Assembly: GCA_037013495.1 (NCBI GenBank)
Contig: CM072811.1
Location: 47,189,452-47,253,451, forward strand
Direction of reading: 5' to 3'
Source: Hippophae tibetana
Lineage: Eukaryota > Streptophyta > Magnoliopsida > Rosales > Elaeagnaceae
Length of the DNA: 64,000 bases
The translations under genes were made by a program, and so were the position numbers. The notes under the pieces were generated by a model that was not told where the DNA came from, did not search any database, and was given only the letters and a program-made list of their open reading frames with translations. Shown here in pieces: positions 38,700 to 52,135 of this stretch (within the stretch, counting starts at the first letter, position 1; every line of letters begins with the position of its first letter).

Positions 38700-40195
38700 A
38701 TGAGTCAATTTTCCTTATCTTGATAATATACCAAATGTCAAACTTTTTATTATGGTTTGTTATGTAATATATGTTTGCATGTTGTAAAAGTACAATCATC
38801 ATTTATCAAATACATTCTCACATAAGAGATCTTTAAGTGATTGAGAATCCTTTATAGTTTTTCTGTATGTATGACTATTTCGCATGATGTATGATGTTTG
38901 CTTTTTATGCATGTTGTAGCCTGGATAGGAACATGTAAAGTAAATCGTCACTAGTGTGTTTATCATAGTTTGTTCTTACTACTAGTTTGTTTTTGTTGTG
39001 TGTTGAATTAATCATATTATTTTGTATTTTCGTTATATTTTTTACTAAATTTACTTTTTTAAAATCAATTTGAAAAAATTAATATAAAATTCGTGAAAAA
39101 AATTTATGAATCATCATTTTTATTCCTCAATCTAGATCCTTATTATCTATTTAAGTAAGAAAAACAAATGAATTTCATGCCATTGTTTATAAGTATAGAA
39201 TTTTTAAGTATATAATTATTTTATTAATTTAAATAATTAATTATAAATTAATTATAACGAAAATTAATATTAAAGATAATTATTTAAAGATAGTGTATTT
39301 AATTGATGATTTATTTAAATTATAGGATTAATAATTTTTAAGATAAGACTACGATTTCAACCAAAACTGTCGCTTTGCTCTTTCCCTTCTTTTTAATTAT
39401 TAAGTTTAGAAATTTTAGGAAATTTCTGTTCTTGACACGTAAGTTGACTTGGAAAATGGGATATAGAAGACCTGTAGAAATTATGTATTTCCTTCTCTAA
39501 ATATCCCAATTCCATTTGGCTCGTATAATCAAGAAAGACCCTACTAATCTTGACATTTCAAAGAATAGTTAAAGTTTGACAGTGATGGTCAGAAGATCAA
39601 ACTTGGAAGTTGTATCAAGTCCTTGCTTTATCAAATTTTATTAATAAATTAGAATAGCACAAATAACTGAGTATAGAGGCAATAAATGCTAATAAGTTTT
39701 GGTTTCATTTAATGTTGTTGTAAAGTCACTCTTGTAATTTGTGCCGAGTTTGTGCCGAGGTCCAAGACATAGGTGACAACCTTGTTAACTAAGAAAAAGA
39801 TATTAAAAAGTCATTAAGAGATATAAATGATATTTAATATACAATGATTTTAAAATATCTATATTTATAGCCAATTTTTGTTACTCTACTGCCACAATTC
39901 AAGACATTCCTCCAATCATGTATATATGTTTTTTTCTTTATTAAAAATATATTATTTATATACATAAAAGTAGAAAAAAGAGAAAATATTAGATAGATAA
40001 AATTAAAAGATTTTTTCTAAATATTTGCATCTTTTATTTGTGAGAGATAGTATGTTTTCCCCTATTATAAGAAAAAATATATTGTAAAGTATGTAATCAT
40101 TTTGTTATAATAAAATCTTTTTATAATTTGCTTACCATTTTGTGTCTAATATTTTTAACAAAAAATAATTATTTTTATAATTTCTACTTCAATTA
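38700..40195. other. A+T-rich spacer, its end probably the 5' LTR of the copia element
   Basis: No coding region. The last 150 bases before 40220 precede a primer-binding-like site and probably belong to a decayed LTR whose start was not found. Confidence 0.4.
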
Positions 40196-40309
40196 TGACT
40201 GAGAGCAATATGTCACAACGTACGGTATTAGAGCGTCGAGTTTATAGTCGATTTTTTGTGTTATAATCAAATCTAGTAAATAGAAAAGAGGCATCTTTAA
40301 CGATGGTAA

Positions 40310-41183
40310 TGAAATACAAAATTTAAAAAAAAAGTTCAATGGAAATAATGTCTCATCGTGAAAAATGAAAATAAAAATAATTTTGAGAAAATATAATTAT
40401 TTGGCAACAATTGGAGATATGTCCATGTAGATACTTGATGTTGACAAGTGGAACGAGATTGATAATAATGTTATTGTTAATCTACACCTAGCACTAGCTG
40501 ATGAAGTATTGTCAAATATGGTAGAGAAAAATATGACAAAAGATATATGTGATATGTTAACAAAATTATACGAGTCCAAATCATTACATAACAAAATCTT
40601 TTTAAAGATAAGGCTTTATACCCTTTGAATGATGGAGTCAACTTCGGGACATAATATTTTCATAACTCATAACAATGGGAAATAATATAAAGATGGATCA
40701 ACATGGTAAAATTTTACTTCAAAATCTACCTAATTTGTATGATCAATTCATCATCAACTTAACAGACACCCTAAAATACAAGTCTTTGATGATATTGCAA
40801 TTGTGATTCTTGAAGAAGAAAATTGGTGCAAGAACAAAGAAGGTATACTAGGAGGCTCACAAAAGGTCGAAGCTTTGACAATGATAAGAGGGAGATTAAT
40901 GGAATATTGCCCCAATAAGAGTCAAAATTAGAGTAGATCAAAATTCAAAAGTAAGAAGAATGTCAAGTTTCATCACTGTGGTAAGAAAGTGCAATATAAA
41001 AGGGAGTATTCGCATCTCAAGAACAAAAAAGCCAAAGGAAAAGGTCATGAGTCATCAAAAGCTCAAGGTTGTGTAGCAAGTACCTTAGATGATGATACAA
41101 TTTTATGCAGCGAGGCAACAACAGTTACTGAAGGTATAAAAAGATTCATTGATGTGTGGCTTATGGGCTATGTAGATACATGA
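40310..41183 (+). pseudogene. copia gag remnant
   Basis: The start KKFNGNN, followed by DKWNEIDNNVIVNLHLALAD and MLTKLYESKSLHNKIFL, matches the UBN2-type copia gag. The knuckle FHHCGKKVQYKREYSHLK (about 40970-41020) has lost cysteines of CX2CX4HX4C. The open piece 40989-41183 runs into the protease region (FIDVWLMGYVDT). Confidence 0.8.
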
Positions 41184-41189
41184 AATATG

Positions 41190-42428
41190 ATTCCACAGAG
41201 TGAATGGTTCAACCAATATGAACCTATCTCAAGAGGATCTGTGTTTATGGGAAATGACCATGCCTTGGAGATTGCGTGTATTGATACCATCAAATTGAAA
41301 ATGTATGATGGTATAATTCGTACCATTCAAGAGGTACGACACATGAAAGGCTTGAATAAAAAATTATTGTCTTTAGGATAATTAGATAGTAATGGATGCA
41401 AAACCCATGTTTAAGATGGAATCATAAAGATAGTCAAAGGCGTGCTTGTGGTGATGAAAGTAGAAAAGATAGCTACAAATTTGTATATGCTTAAAAGAGA
41501 AACACTATAAGAAGGAGAAGTGTTTGTTGTGTTGGTAAGTTTAATAAAAGAATTAATGATGGTGTGTCACTGTAAGCTTGGTCATATGTGAGAACGAGAT
41601 TTAAAGAATCTGGCAAAACAAAAGCTTCTTACATAGCTCAAAAAGGTTTCATTACCCTTTTGTAAGCATTATATTACTAGTAACCAGCACAAATTAAAGT
41701 TCACCGGTTCTAATGTTAGAAGCAAAGCTATCTGGGAATTGATCAAATTTGATGTTTACCAAGCACCAGTTATGTCCCTAAAAGGTGTAAGATTATTTGT
41801 GTCTTTTATCGATGACTACTTTAGGAGATATTGGGTGTATCCAATCAAGAGTAAGGTAGACGTATTTTCAGTATTCAAAATATTCAAAGCATGAGTGGAA
41901 CTTGAATATGAAAATAAGATCGAATGCTTGAGGACAGACAATATAAGACTATTTATTAGTGAGGAGTTTAACAGCTTTTATCAACAAGAAGGTATCAAGA
42001 GGAAATTCATGGTGGCATACACTCCACAACAAAATGGAGTAGTAGAATGGATGAATAGAATCTTGTTAGAACTAGTAAGAGTGATGTTGAGAGTTGTAGA
42101 AATGACCAAATCATTTTGGGAAAAAGCAATCAAGATCGCCTGTTATGTGATTAGTTGGTCACCATTAATGAAAATTGATCTAAAGACGCTGATGGAAATG
42201 TGGATTGGTAAGCCAGTTGATTATTCTCACTTACATGCATTTGGGAGTTCTATTTATGTTATGTACAATGCTCAAGAAACATCAAAGTTGGATCTAAAAT
42301 CCGAAAAATGCATTTTCTTAGGGTATGTTGATGGAGTCAAGGAGTATTGCCTATTAGATCCCACTGCCCATAAGGTGATAGTTAGTAGGGATGTCATATT
42401 TATAGAAGATAAGATACAAGGAAAATAA
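41190..42428 (+). pseudogene. copia protease flank, GAG-pre-integrase and integrase remnant
   Basis: 41190-41380 encodes the protease-integrase linker (EVRHMKGLNKKLLSLG). Near 41560-41720 is a degenerate H/C zinc region (CHCKLGHM). The integrase core shows FVSFIDDYFRRYWVYPIKS, LRTDN and YTPQQNGVVE, with FWEKAI; the final open piece is 41895-42428, ending with the GYVDG...VSRDVIF domain. The catalytic D,D,E positions are partly visible, but stops before 41895 disable it. Confidence 0.85.
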
Positions 42429-42499
42429 AATGATATCACTTCAAAAGAGAAACCAGAAAATACTACAATCAAGTTGAAGATTGAAAAGAACAAGAAGTT

Positions 42500-43035
42500 T
42501 TAGGGAGTTTGAAATGAAGGATTTGGGATCAAGAAACAAGATTCTAGGGATACAAATTTATTGAGACATAAATAATAGAAATATTTTGCTTTCTCAAAAG
42601 AACTAATAAAAGAAAATCTTGTTTTGCATCAACATGAAAGATTTTAAGCCAATTTCTACCCTTTTTTCTTATCAATTTCAAGTTATCCTCAAGTATGAGT
42701 CATACCAACGAATTAGAAATGATGAAAATGTCTCAAGTACCATATGCATTAGTAGTGGGTAACTTAATGTTCGTTATGTTTTGCACACGATTAGACATTG
42801 TACAAGCAATAAAAGCGATTAGTCTATACATAGTGAATCATGGTAAAGAGCATTAGAGTGTTGTAAAGAAAATTCTAAGATATGTCAAGGGTACCTCAAA
42901 TTCTGCATTATGTTATGAAGAATTAGACTTTACTATCAGAGGTTATGTTGATTCAAATTATACAGGTGATCTGGACAAGAGCAAGTCCACCCTAGGTTAT
43001 GTAGGGAACCAAAAATTACTTCTTTATATGATAAT
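42500..43035 (+). pseudogene. copia RT C-terminus and RNase H remnant
   Basis: Pieces in several frames match FEMKDLGS-NKILGIQI (RT C-terminal part), TRLDIVQAIKAISLYIVNHG, LRYVKGTSNSALCY and YVDSNYTGDLDKSKSTLGY, the RNase H start of copia elements. The similarity ends at about 43005 before the rest of RNase H. Confidence 0.8.
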
Positions 43036-43449
43036 GACATAGAGAAACAATGAATAGATGTTAAAAATGAAAGGAAAAAAGTAAAATAAGAATAGTAAAC
43101 AAAATATGATAGTTGATAGACTTACATGTGTGTTGAGGATAACGATGTAGATCCATAATCTTATGAGGAGTTTGGGCAAGTATGGAAAACCAACAGTACA
43201 AACCCTAGCTACGAGAATAATAAAGAGGAAAATGGACTATAATGTAAAAAAGAACTTTATGTATGGTTAGAGAAAATATCAATATGAACAAGATTTGATT
43301 TGATCAATTTTCTAATAGTATCAAGAATAGAAAAATAAATGAATATGATAAAGAAAGATAACATGAAGATATACATATAATTTTTGCAAAGTTGTATCAA
43401 AATAACAATATCTCTTTTACCCTTCACCATAATCAAGAAACATATAAAT

Positions 43450-44000
43450 GACAGAGCGAGACAATAATTTTGTATGTTCTACATGAGGATGAAGGACAAA
43501 ATAAGTAGAACCAATGACATTCAAGGAAGAATACTAAGAGTATGCCTATATAGTTTTTCAATAAGTGATAACCTTGAAGCAATAGATAATGAAATCTTAT
43601 TGATTAAGTTGACTGTAATAAGAAACGTTACTCTCCAAAATTCACTAGGAAATGAAGATTGCAACAAAAGAGGAGTTTTTTCAACAATGTGTCCATATTT
43701 TCTTTAAACAACACCATTTTGCTCAATAATGTCTATACAATAAGTTTAGTTAATAGTTCTATATAAAGCAAGCAATCATATAATTTATTGGAGTTATATT
43801 TACCATGGATCACATCTATAACACTTAATAACAATGTAATGTTGAGCTCTTATTATAGTTTGAAAGTTATTATAAATATCAAAGAAATTATAACGAAATT
43901 TCATAAGATAAATCGAACAAAAATAAGTATTATCATCAATAAAAGAAACATAATATTAAGACCCTCATTTTTGAAATAACAAGAGAATGCCCCTACACCT
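43450..44000 (-). pseudogene. copia integrase remnant (minus strand)
   Basis: Frames include YYVSFIDDNTYFCSIYLMK, QHYIVIKCYRCD, an EQNGVV motif followed by RKYGHIVE, PSEFWRVTFLITVNLINK and a LIEKLYRH segment, all in the order of the copia integrase core. Stops interrupt at several points. Confidence 0.75.
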
Positions 44001-44331
44001 AGGAATGAACTCAACCAAAAGATGTAACATAACAAGAAATACTTTTATTAAAAAGAAAAGCATAAAATTTTGCAAGTTTACAGCCACTACAATAAAAAAT
44101 ATCACGAGCTTGCAAATATTCTAAGGTTCCTATAAAAGGTAAGAATCATAAATGGGGAGCTAAAATATAATCAAGATGAGAATGTCATAAATAAAAACTA
44201 GAAGATGAAGGACAAAAAAAAATTAAGGCAGTTCAACACTAGGAGCTATAAATACTGGTAATCTCAACTCGTTCAAAATATATAATCTCTATGCCATAGT
44301 TTGTCCCATTTAGTTCTTGGGATTGAAAATC

Positions 44332-44610
44332 CTACATAAGATAAGAGGTAGAAGAAAAAGACACTAAGCAGCTAGGATCACACAATTGACCAACAAATGC
44401 AACGTTTAGTGAAATCTTAGGAATGTAGTACACATTAAAAAGATTTAAATGAGAATTGACAATATAACTAATACTTGTTAATGGCATGGAAGTACCATCA
44501 ACGGTCATGACAAGCATATATAATGTAAGGCACAAAGAAACAAAAGATTTTGAATACAAAGACATAAAGTGCGAAACTCTACCATCTAAAACCCATGTTG
44601 AGAAGAACAT
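44332..44610 (-). pseudogene. copia protease and linker remnant (minus strand)
   Basis: Begins TWVLDGRVSHFMS, where intact copia proteases have a DSGA active site; here D is followed by GRV, so the catalytic motif is lost. It continues with TVDGTSMPL and VYYIPKISLNVAFVGQLCD, the typical spacer to the integrase. Confidence 0.85.
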
Positions 44611-44880
44611 ACCTAAAGAACTAGAGATGGACTGACCTATAAAAGAGGAGACATGGCATGCGACTATATAGTAGGGAATTTTTGAAGATGTTCGGAGAGG
44701 GCGAAAAGTCCAAAATTGAAGGATGAGGCTCTAAATTCAGCAGATTTCAATGGAGGTACAATTACTACATTGTTTAAATTGTGGATGATGTTGTGGTTGT
44801 AATTGGTTTCCAAATTGTGCAGGCATGAATTGATGATTTTGGTGATATTGTTGCGGTGCTCGTATCAATAGCTTAAGACA

Positions 44881-45231
44881 CTACCCTTTCCAATGATGCT
44901 TTTGCTTACAAAAGTTGCATTCATCAATCCCAACCTTTTTATAAGGTTTGTTCTCATGTTGAGCAAGTGATCGATAGGGAATTTCCAAAATAGAAGGATT
45001 GGATGCCAAGAGAATTCTTTTTCCTACTTGAGACTTAAAATATATTTCATTAGTTAAAAGTTCACTGACCACCAAATCAACTGAAAAAAGTGGGCTACAA
45101 TGTAAAATGGAACCACCAAGTCCTTTAAAATCATCACAAAGTACCATTAAAAATTGAAACAAACATTGTTCTTTTCTACAAGCAATATAAGGTGCATAAG
45201 CTCGTAGTTTTATTGATTCTATGAGAACCAA
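44881..45231 (-). pseudogene. copia gag remnant (minus strand)
   Basis: Contains FLMVLCDDFKGLGGSILHCS, SVDLVVSELLTNEIYFKSQ and DECNFCKQKHHWKG, the end of copia gag with a CX2C...H knuckle in which G is replaced by H before the histidine. The N-terminal half of gag upstream is broken by stops. Confidence 0.85.
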
Positions 45232-45827
45232 TTGATCCCAAAGATTTATTGCTAAATATAACTCTTGAATACTTATGTTTTTCTATTTAAGAGCTCAAAT
45301 ATCTTATTCTAATTGATATATCTTTGTAAAATTAGATTGTGTATACAATTTTATCAAACTTTTCCAAATTTCCCTCATTGTGTCACAATTTTCTAATTGG
45401 GTGCTTATTGAATGTTCAATAGAGTTGTTTATCCAAGTGATAATTTTTGAATTATCACTTATCAATTATCTAACAAGATCGCATAATTAGCCTTATCATT
45501 TATGGGTTTATCCACAATTCCAAAAACATAACCCTGTGTTTTCTTGCCTTTTAGAAAAAAAATTTATCACATAAATCTAATACGAATAATTATTCTCATC
45601 TAATCTCATACTAATTACTAAATTGAATGATCTCTATTATTAGTTATTACGAAAACAAAGCAAATTTTTAAATTATCAAATCAAACGAAACTCTAAATTT
45701 ATAATTCAAACAAACATATCCATAAACTATCAAAATCAGAGAAAAATATCAATTTGATTCAAGGGACATGGCTCATGAATGATATCGTCAAGAAAAAGTG
45801 TGACTGAATCTAAAGTATCTTCAATAA

Positions 45828-46140
45828 CCCATGATCTTATACCATGATGATTATCCAAATCTAACATCAAAGAAAAAGACAAGTGATGAGAGAAAAGAGA
45901 GACCATAATTTCTTACAAAATTTAGGAATATAAAAGTGAGTAATACAAAATAAAGTTAAGCCTTTAATGGCAACATAAAGAAAAAGACTATAATAACCTT
46001 ATAATAGAGAAAATACTAAACAATCTTATAAAAAATATTAATTACTCCAATAAACACAAGTAATGCTTTCAATTTATAGCTTTTTCCTAAACAAGTTTCA
46101 ATCTCTTTGAAAATTATTGTGTAGAATGTGAGAGTTGTAC
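45828..46140 (-). other. primer-binding-like site and probable 5' LTR of the second copia element
   Basis: TGGTATAAGATC at 45844-45833 matches the methionine-tRNA type site at 9 of 12 positions. The A+T-rich 300 bp to its right would be the LTR, but no matching 3' copy was found, so its limits are unknown. Confidence 0.45.
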
Positions 46141-46180
46141 ATGTACTATAGTGATTAGCGTTGCATGAGAATAGAGAAAT

Positions 46181-46186
<6 letters not shown>

Positions 46187-46214
<28 letters not shown>
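46187..46214. repeat. (TA)n microsatellite
   Basis: About fourteen TA units. Confidence 0.9.
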
Positions 46215-46219
46215 AGAAA

Positions 46220-49200
46220 AGAAATAATGCATAGTGAAATTTATACATTTTAAGATATGTTCAGTATATCGTATTGAATAGATTAAGTATAATTATATTG
46301 AACCGAAATGTATTAAGATGTATTACATTTAGTTTATATAGTATTTAGTGAAAAATTATATAATATAGTCGGATAAAATTAATTATAAATAATTTAATAA
46401 AATAATTTATATTTAACATATTTTTTATTATAAAATTTGCTTAAATTAATATTTAATTTAAATTTATATTTTTAATATATTTTAAAATAAAAAATATTAT
46501 TTTAAACTAAGATGAAAGAAAAAATTGAGATATAAAATTTTATAATTAAAAATTCAAAAAGATTAAATTAAATGTTCATTACGATTTAGACTTCTACTCT
46601 CTAATTTTATATAATCTTACTATTTTTATACCATAGGATATGTTATGATTTCATAATCAAATACATTATTATATAAAAATTATATAATCATGATCTTTAA
46701 TATTGTATAAAAAAAATGCTATGCAAGCATTATTTGTAATGATAACTATGTGTTTTTTTTTTTTTTGATAAATATAACTAAGTGTGTCTTTGTCAACCAT
46801 TTATTTGATGAGTTACAAAGGAAATACTCCACACTTAAGGGTTCATATATATGTTTCAACCTAAGAGGATAGTTTATTATTTCTCACCGTTCCTTAGAAT
46901 AAGGTGGCTTGGTAATGACTTTAAAAATTCCCAAACTATATAGCTTTCTTGGTTATATTATTACAATATATATTCTTTGAAAATAAAGAGATAGAGAAAA
47001 TAGATTTGTAAATTATATCAAATATCAGTATTTATTTTTAAAAAGAGAGAACTTTGGCAAATCTATCATCTTAACCATCCGGACTAGTTGTCATCTGTCA
47101 AGACTCAAGAATCAAAATTAATTATTTAGTTATTATTTTAAAAAATAGAAAATAAAGTACACTATTTGAATACCTAAGTCGTGAATATATATTGGCTGGT
47201 TTCAACCTTTTTTTTAGCAACATTAACTAACATACTCCTTTTCAACAAAGAAAAAGGGAGGGGAACGTTTCAAAGGCTATAAGATAGACTTTTCTAATAA
47301 CCTACGTACCGTCTAAGAAGTACGTCCACTTAAAAAGATTTTAAATTCAAACAACTCCTAGGCTGAAAAAGAGATTAATTATTTATTCCTTATTCTTCTA
47401 ATTTTATAGTTTTATTATTTTTGAACGGTTAATATTGAAGAATTAATATGAATATATATTTAATTTAAGTTATTTTTTTATGTATAAATGATTTAATTAT
47501 TTAATAAAAAATATATTTATTTATATTATATGTAAATTAAACACATATTTTTTAATTAAAAATAAAACTTTATATATAAAAAAATTATAGCATACAATTA
47601 AAAAAAATTACATGCTGCTACAGATTTTAATATATAATTTTATTTTTATAATATTTATCTTATAGATTTTAAAGCATTTTTTATCTTTCACCATGTTCAT
47701 CGTTTTTTATTTTATTTTATAAATATCCAACATCTAAAAAATTATTTTAAATTTTAAGATAAATAATTATTTTTAAAAAAATACAATTGATCTCTTTTTT
47801 ATTAATATCTAAATTTTCTTAATATTTATGACAATGACATTATCTTTACAAATTTATCTATATTTTATATGTTCAATTTTTTGTTAATATTTTTATTTTT
47901 ATTTTGTTCCTCTTTAGATGCATTTCATTGGAATAATACTTTTTCTATATTTTTAAAATTTTATGAAATTTAGTTTATTAGTTTTAATAATTTGGTGACT
48001 ATTATGTTAGTCTTTTTTGTGATTTAAATTTACATAAATAAAATAATGTGAAAATTAATCAATAAATTCATTTTTAATAAAATAGTTTTATCCTCATATA
48101 ATACATTTATTCCCTTAATTTGTACTTTATTTTTATATATAAAGTAATATATGAAAAAATAATAAATTTTGTTAAACAATGATTGATTACACATAAATCA
48201 CTTATGAATAATTATATGATTAATGGTTATAATCTATTTATTCATTTTAAACAGTATGTGCGTGATTTTTGTTTTTTTTGTTTTTTGCTACACATGAATG
48301 TATGATAATTAAAATTAAGTTTTTTTAAAATTATGTTTGTAAGTTAAAATGTTTTAATAAATTAAAATAATCTTAATTATTGATCAATGAATAAAGAATA
48401 ATAAAAACATACGAAAATAGTCCTTAAAACAAAGAAAATAAGATTTTCTATAATCCATATAATTATTATCCTTTGAAACAAATAAAATTTTGTAATTTTT
48501 ATGACATAGATATTTTAACATCATCATCACAAAAGATAATATATATATATATGCTTATTTCTTTCGATGAAGTTTTTAAAAAATATTTTTATAAAATTGA
48601 AGTTAATAAAATATTTATGAAATTGATATTTTTAATGTTCTTATAAAATTATTCTAAAAAATAATTCTCATAATAATAATGTAGATATATATCATCAAAA
48701 AGGTATAAAATATATATACTTATGAAATATTTAAAATTATTTTAATAAAAATAAAGTTAACAAAATATTTATAAAATTAACATTTTTAACATTTTTATAA
48801 TTTTGTTCCAAAAAATAATTCACAGTATGTATTCAAATGTGAGTAATTTTTTATTATGATGTATTTACTTATCTTAATATATACTTTGAATATTTATTTT
48901 ATTTTTTAAATATTTATTAATATAAAATATAAAATATTAAGTTATGAATATTAGTAGAACTTAATTACATTTTAGTATGAAAATATTTTGATATATAGAA
49001 CCTATTTTGAAAGTTTGAATCAAACGAATAATATTTTTAATAAAGTTGATATTTATTATCCTTTTATAATAAATTTTATTCTTGTTCAAGAAGTTTTCTC
49101 ATATATTAGTTTGTGTGTTATTTTTTTTATTTTTAATTGATCATATATTTATAAGGATTAATATTTTCACTTTAAAATTAAGTAAATATAGTATAAATTT

Positions 49201-50660
49201 AATTTTATATTTTAATTTTCATATAAATGAAATAAAAAATATATAAAATAGATTATTAAAATGATAAAATAATTACTATTTAATTTTGTTTTAAATAAAA
49301 TATAGTACTGTAAAATTATTGTTTAAAAATAGTTAAATAACCTGTGAGGTAATTGTTAATATTTTAAATATTAAATATTTATTATTTAATTAATAAAAAA
49401 TAAAAATATTAAATAAATTATATAATGATTAAAAATAAGGGCCATAATAATCATTATTTTAAAGTAGTTCAAAAATTTATAATTATTCATTTAGATATTA
49501 ACCAAAATAATAATACACATATTTCCAGTAAAAACGTTTGTAGTTAAACTTTTTTTTTTCCTCTATAAAAGTGACTCCTGATCTAGTATATGGTGAATGG
49601 GAATGAATTTTTAAAACTATCATTACTAATGAAATAAATTACAAATTATGACTTAAATGAGGCTCGAATTAATCATAACCTCAACGTTATGGGCTCCACT
49701 ATAGCACCAAAACGGTGGATAATGGGGGGTTTTCTGGTTAAGAATTTGTTATCAGTTCGGTATATATGGCTGGGCTAGGAGTGTTGTTCACGGTATGTTG
49801 AAGCCCATGGTAGATGGTACTTGATCCTAATTGCTAAATTTATAACTTCTAAAAGAAGATTCAAACGTTATAGATTTATAAATAATAACTTAAATTTTGA
49901 GTTTAATATGAAATTATAAGTAGATTTGTTTGGTTAATAGGATAAAAACGTAATAATAATAATAAATATTAAAGTAAAATTTATAAAATTATAAATAAAA
50001 TAAAATAATAATAATTTTTTTAATTTTTAAATAAAATAAAATGAAAAAAATAATTATACAAATACATGAAAAAAATAGATCATTTCATCGTATTTTTTTA
50101 TAAAAGTGAGAGAAATGTTATTAAAATAACTTAAATTATTTCTATTATCGTACTTATTATTGTAAATTAAATATTACCAAGTATTTATATTACACTAATC
50201 TCAATTTGTTGAATTTTAAATACTTAATTACATTGCATAGCTCATAAATTTCCCAATATTTTTGTTGCTTCTCTGAAAAATCAAGTTGTTGGAAAATTTA
50301 TTTTCTAGCACACTTCTAAAACCAATAATTGCTATGCATTTTGTTCTATGACTTGGTGGAAGATTACGATGTTACAGTCTTGTAAAACATCAAAGTTTCA
50401 TAATCAAACCTAAAAAAAATAGTGAACTGAATTCAAAGTTTCAAATCGACCAATTGAAATACCAGCCACCTAGATTTTAGTTACGTCTTGTGCTATTTTC
50501 CCTGTTTTCTACTAATCTCAGGCTCATTTTTCTAAGTCCAAAGAGGAATACAAAGTCTCCAACTTCCTAACCTCTATCCATGGCTCTAGGGCTTTAACCA
50601 GGTAATCCTTTGACCCATAAGGTTGGAAATTCTTTGCAACTCGTATAGCTTAACGCCTCA
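46220..50660. other. very A+T-rich spacer
   Basis: No open frames of note and no recognisable element ends. Short TA runs occur (48540-48551 and 50677-50685). A more balanced patch at 49640-49840 was inspected for tRNA or coding similarity and none was seen. Confidence 0.5.
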
Positions 50661-50930
50661 ACTAAATTTATCTATATATATATATTGTAAGGACTATAAG
50701 TGTTATTATTTTCGTAGACAAAATATTTATCTGTAAATTTATTTTTAGGTTTGTTATCAAGTCTATAAAGAAAAATCAAACAAATGTTCAAGTTTCAGAT
50801 AATTGTATTTCATATATATATATATCTTTGATAACTATGACACATATGATTACATTTATGCATTTAATAGCACATGTTTATAAATCTGAAATTTTTTTAG
50901 TGATAAAATATAGAATAAGATATGCTAAAA

Positions 50931-51056
50931 TATTAGATAAGATATACTCTAAGTTATAGCTGGAATCTTTAGCATAAAATCTATTCTAAAAGATATTAGA
51001 TAAGATATACTCTAAATTATAACTGAAATCTTTAGCATAAAATCTATTTTAAAATA
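50931..51056. repeat. 63-bp tandem duplication
   Basis: TATTAGATAAGATATACTCT and the following 43 bases are repeated once with four or so changes. About 175 bp to the right is CCTATAAATAAAAC, a TATA-like signal, so this may be the U3 part of an unclassified decayed LTR. Confidence 0.75.
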
Positions 51057-51905
51057 AATTTATTTTAAATAAAAGTCTTCTTAATTAGAGAGTATTACTA
51101 ATTTTATTTGTAATCAAAAAAATATTTATCAATCGTACAAGAGTTATCTTAATTAATGAGTATTATTAATCTTATTTATAATAGAAAAAATATTTATCAA
51201 TTACATAGGATTAAGGGTTTTAATTTTTCCTATAAATAAAACTCATTACTAATTGTTTCAATAAACTACACAAGAACATTATTTTAATTTCTTAATTTCT
51301 CTCTTGTTTTAAAAATATAATATCATAATTCTTTACGCTTCTTTATTTAATTAATTTATCAAATATTGGTGGTTATGTTTGATTGATTAATAAGCCTAAT
51401 TATTTTATGATATTTTGATAATATGTTCTTATGACTTCTTCTTTATTTTTGTTCTTAAATTGTTAGATCAAATAATTGTTTTTATCATATCATAGTTATT
51501 TGATTTAATTATTAATCTTTAAAAAAACTATTTTTATTGAACTTGTGTTTAATGTTTTTGCTCTAGGATTTACTAGTTGATTTGATGTAAATGATATATG
51601 TTTTTAATCATCTAGTTAGGATTATTTATTATTAAATCTGTTCTAGAATACACACGTGAACTTTTGTCTTTTATGTTAACCATTTTGTAGTTACGTTGGG
51701 AACGTATCTGATTGGTGGAAACCTTATTGGAACGTTGGTCTGGAAATCACTCACGCTAATATTAGAAACTGTGAAAACAAAGTAGAAACTCGTAAGTAAA
51801 GTAGAGTTTGGCAGTATCCTACAAATGGTAGCATAAGACCGAGTTTGTATTTAAACATTTGATTTTCATAGTGGAAAGTTAGGTGGTCTAATGGTTTTCC
51901 TTCTT

Positions 51906-52134
51906 GGGTCGTGGTTGTGACTTAGGTTATTTCCACCTAAAAATATCGTGTGTTATTATTTTACTTCCGTATCTTATTCTTCTATGCGATTGCATGTTTG
52001 ACTGTTTTTTTTTCCTCTTAAGTTATGGTTGTGGCCTAGTTTGTTTTCACCTAAAAATATCGTGTGCTATTATTTTACTTTCGCACCTTATTCTTACATG
52101 CATTTGCATGTCTGACTGTTTTGTTTAAGTTATT
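51906..52134. repeat. about 115-bp tandem duplication
   Basis: GGTTGTG(A/G)C followed by CACCTAAAAATATCGTGTG and a TGCATGT(T/C)TGACTGTTTT end recur once. The duplication creates an open frame of 74 codons (51904-52128) that is not a gene. Confidence 0.8.
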
Positions 52135-52135
52135 A

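Larger units (their letters stand above)
40200..43035 (+). mobile_element. decayed Ty1/copia retrotransposon, reverse transcriptase core missing
   Basis: CGGTATTAGAGC at 40223-40234 resembles the initiator-methionine tRNA primer-binding site (two mismatches). It is followed by gag with a broken zinc knuckle, a protease/GAG-pre-integrase region, an integrase, and then directly the last part of RT and RNase H. The order IN before RT defines copia. About 80 bases after the integrase end the sequence enters the RT C-terminal motif FEMKDLGS, so the palm with its catalytic motif is deleted. Multiple stops are present. No 3' LTR is visible; the neighbouring copia relic begins at about 43.1 kb. Confidence 0.85.
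43130..45850 (-). mobile_element. second decayed Ty1/copia retrotransposon, opposite orientation
   Basis: On the minus strand a primer-binding-like TGGTATAAGATCATGGG (45844-45828) is followed by gag (45231-44881), protease/GAG-pre-integrase (44610-44332) and integrase (about 43990-43450). The family differs from the + strand copia element: it has the VSELLTNEI gag and DECNFCKQKHHW knuckle typical of a common plant copia lineage. Similarity stops near 43.15 kb before any RT. Its 3' end faces the 3' end of the other copia element. Confidence 0.8.

Noticed and set aside
49640..49840. Possible tRNA or coding patch
   Set aside because: No cloverleaf, no B-box in the right context and no open frame.
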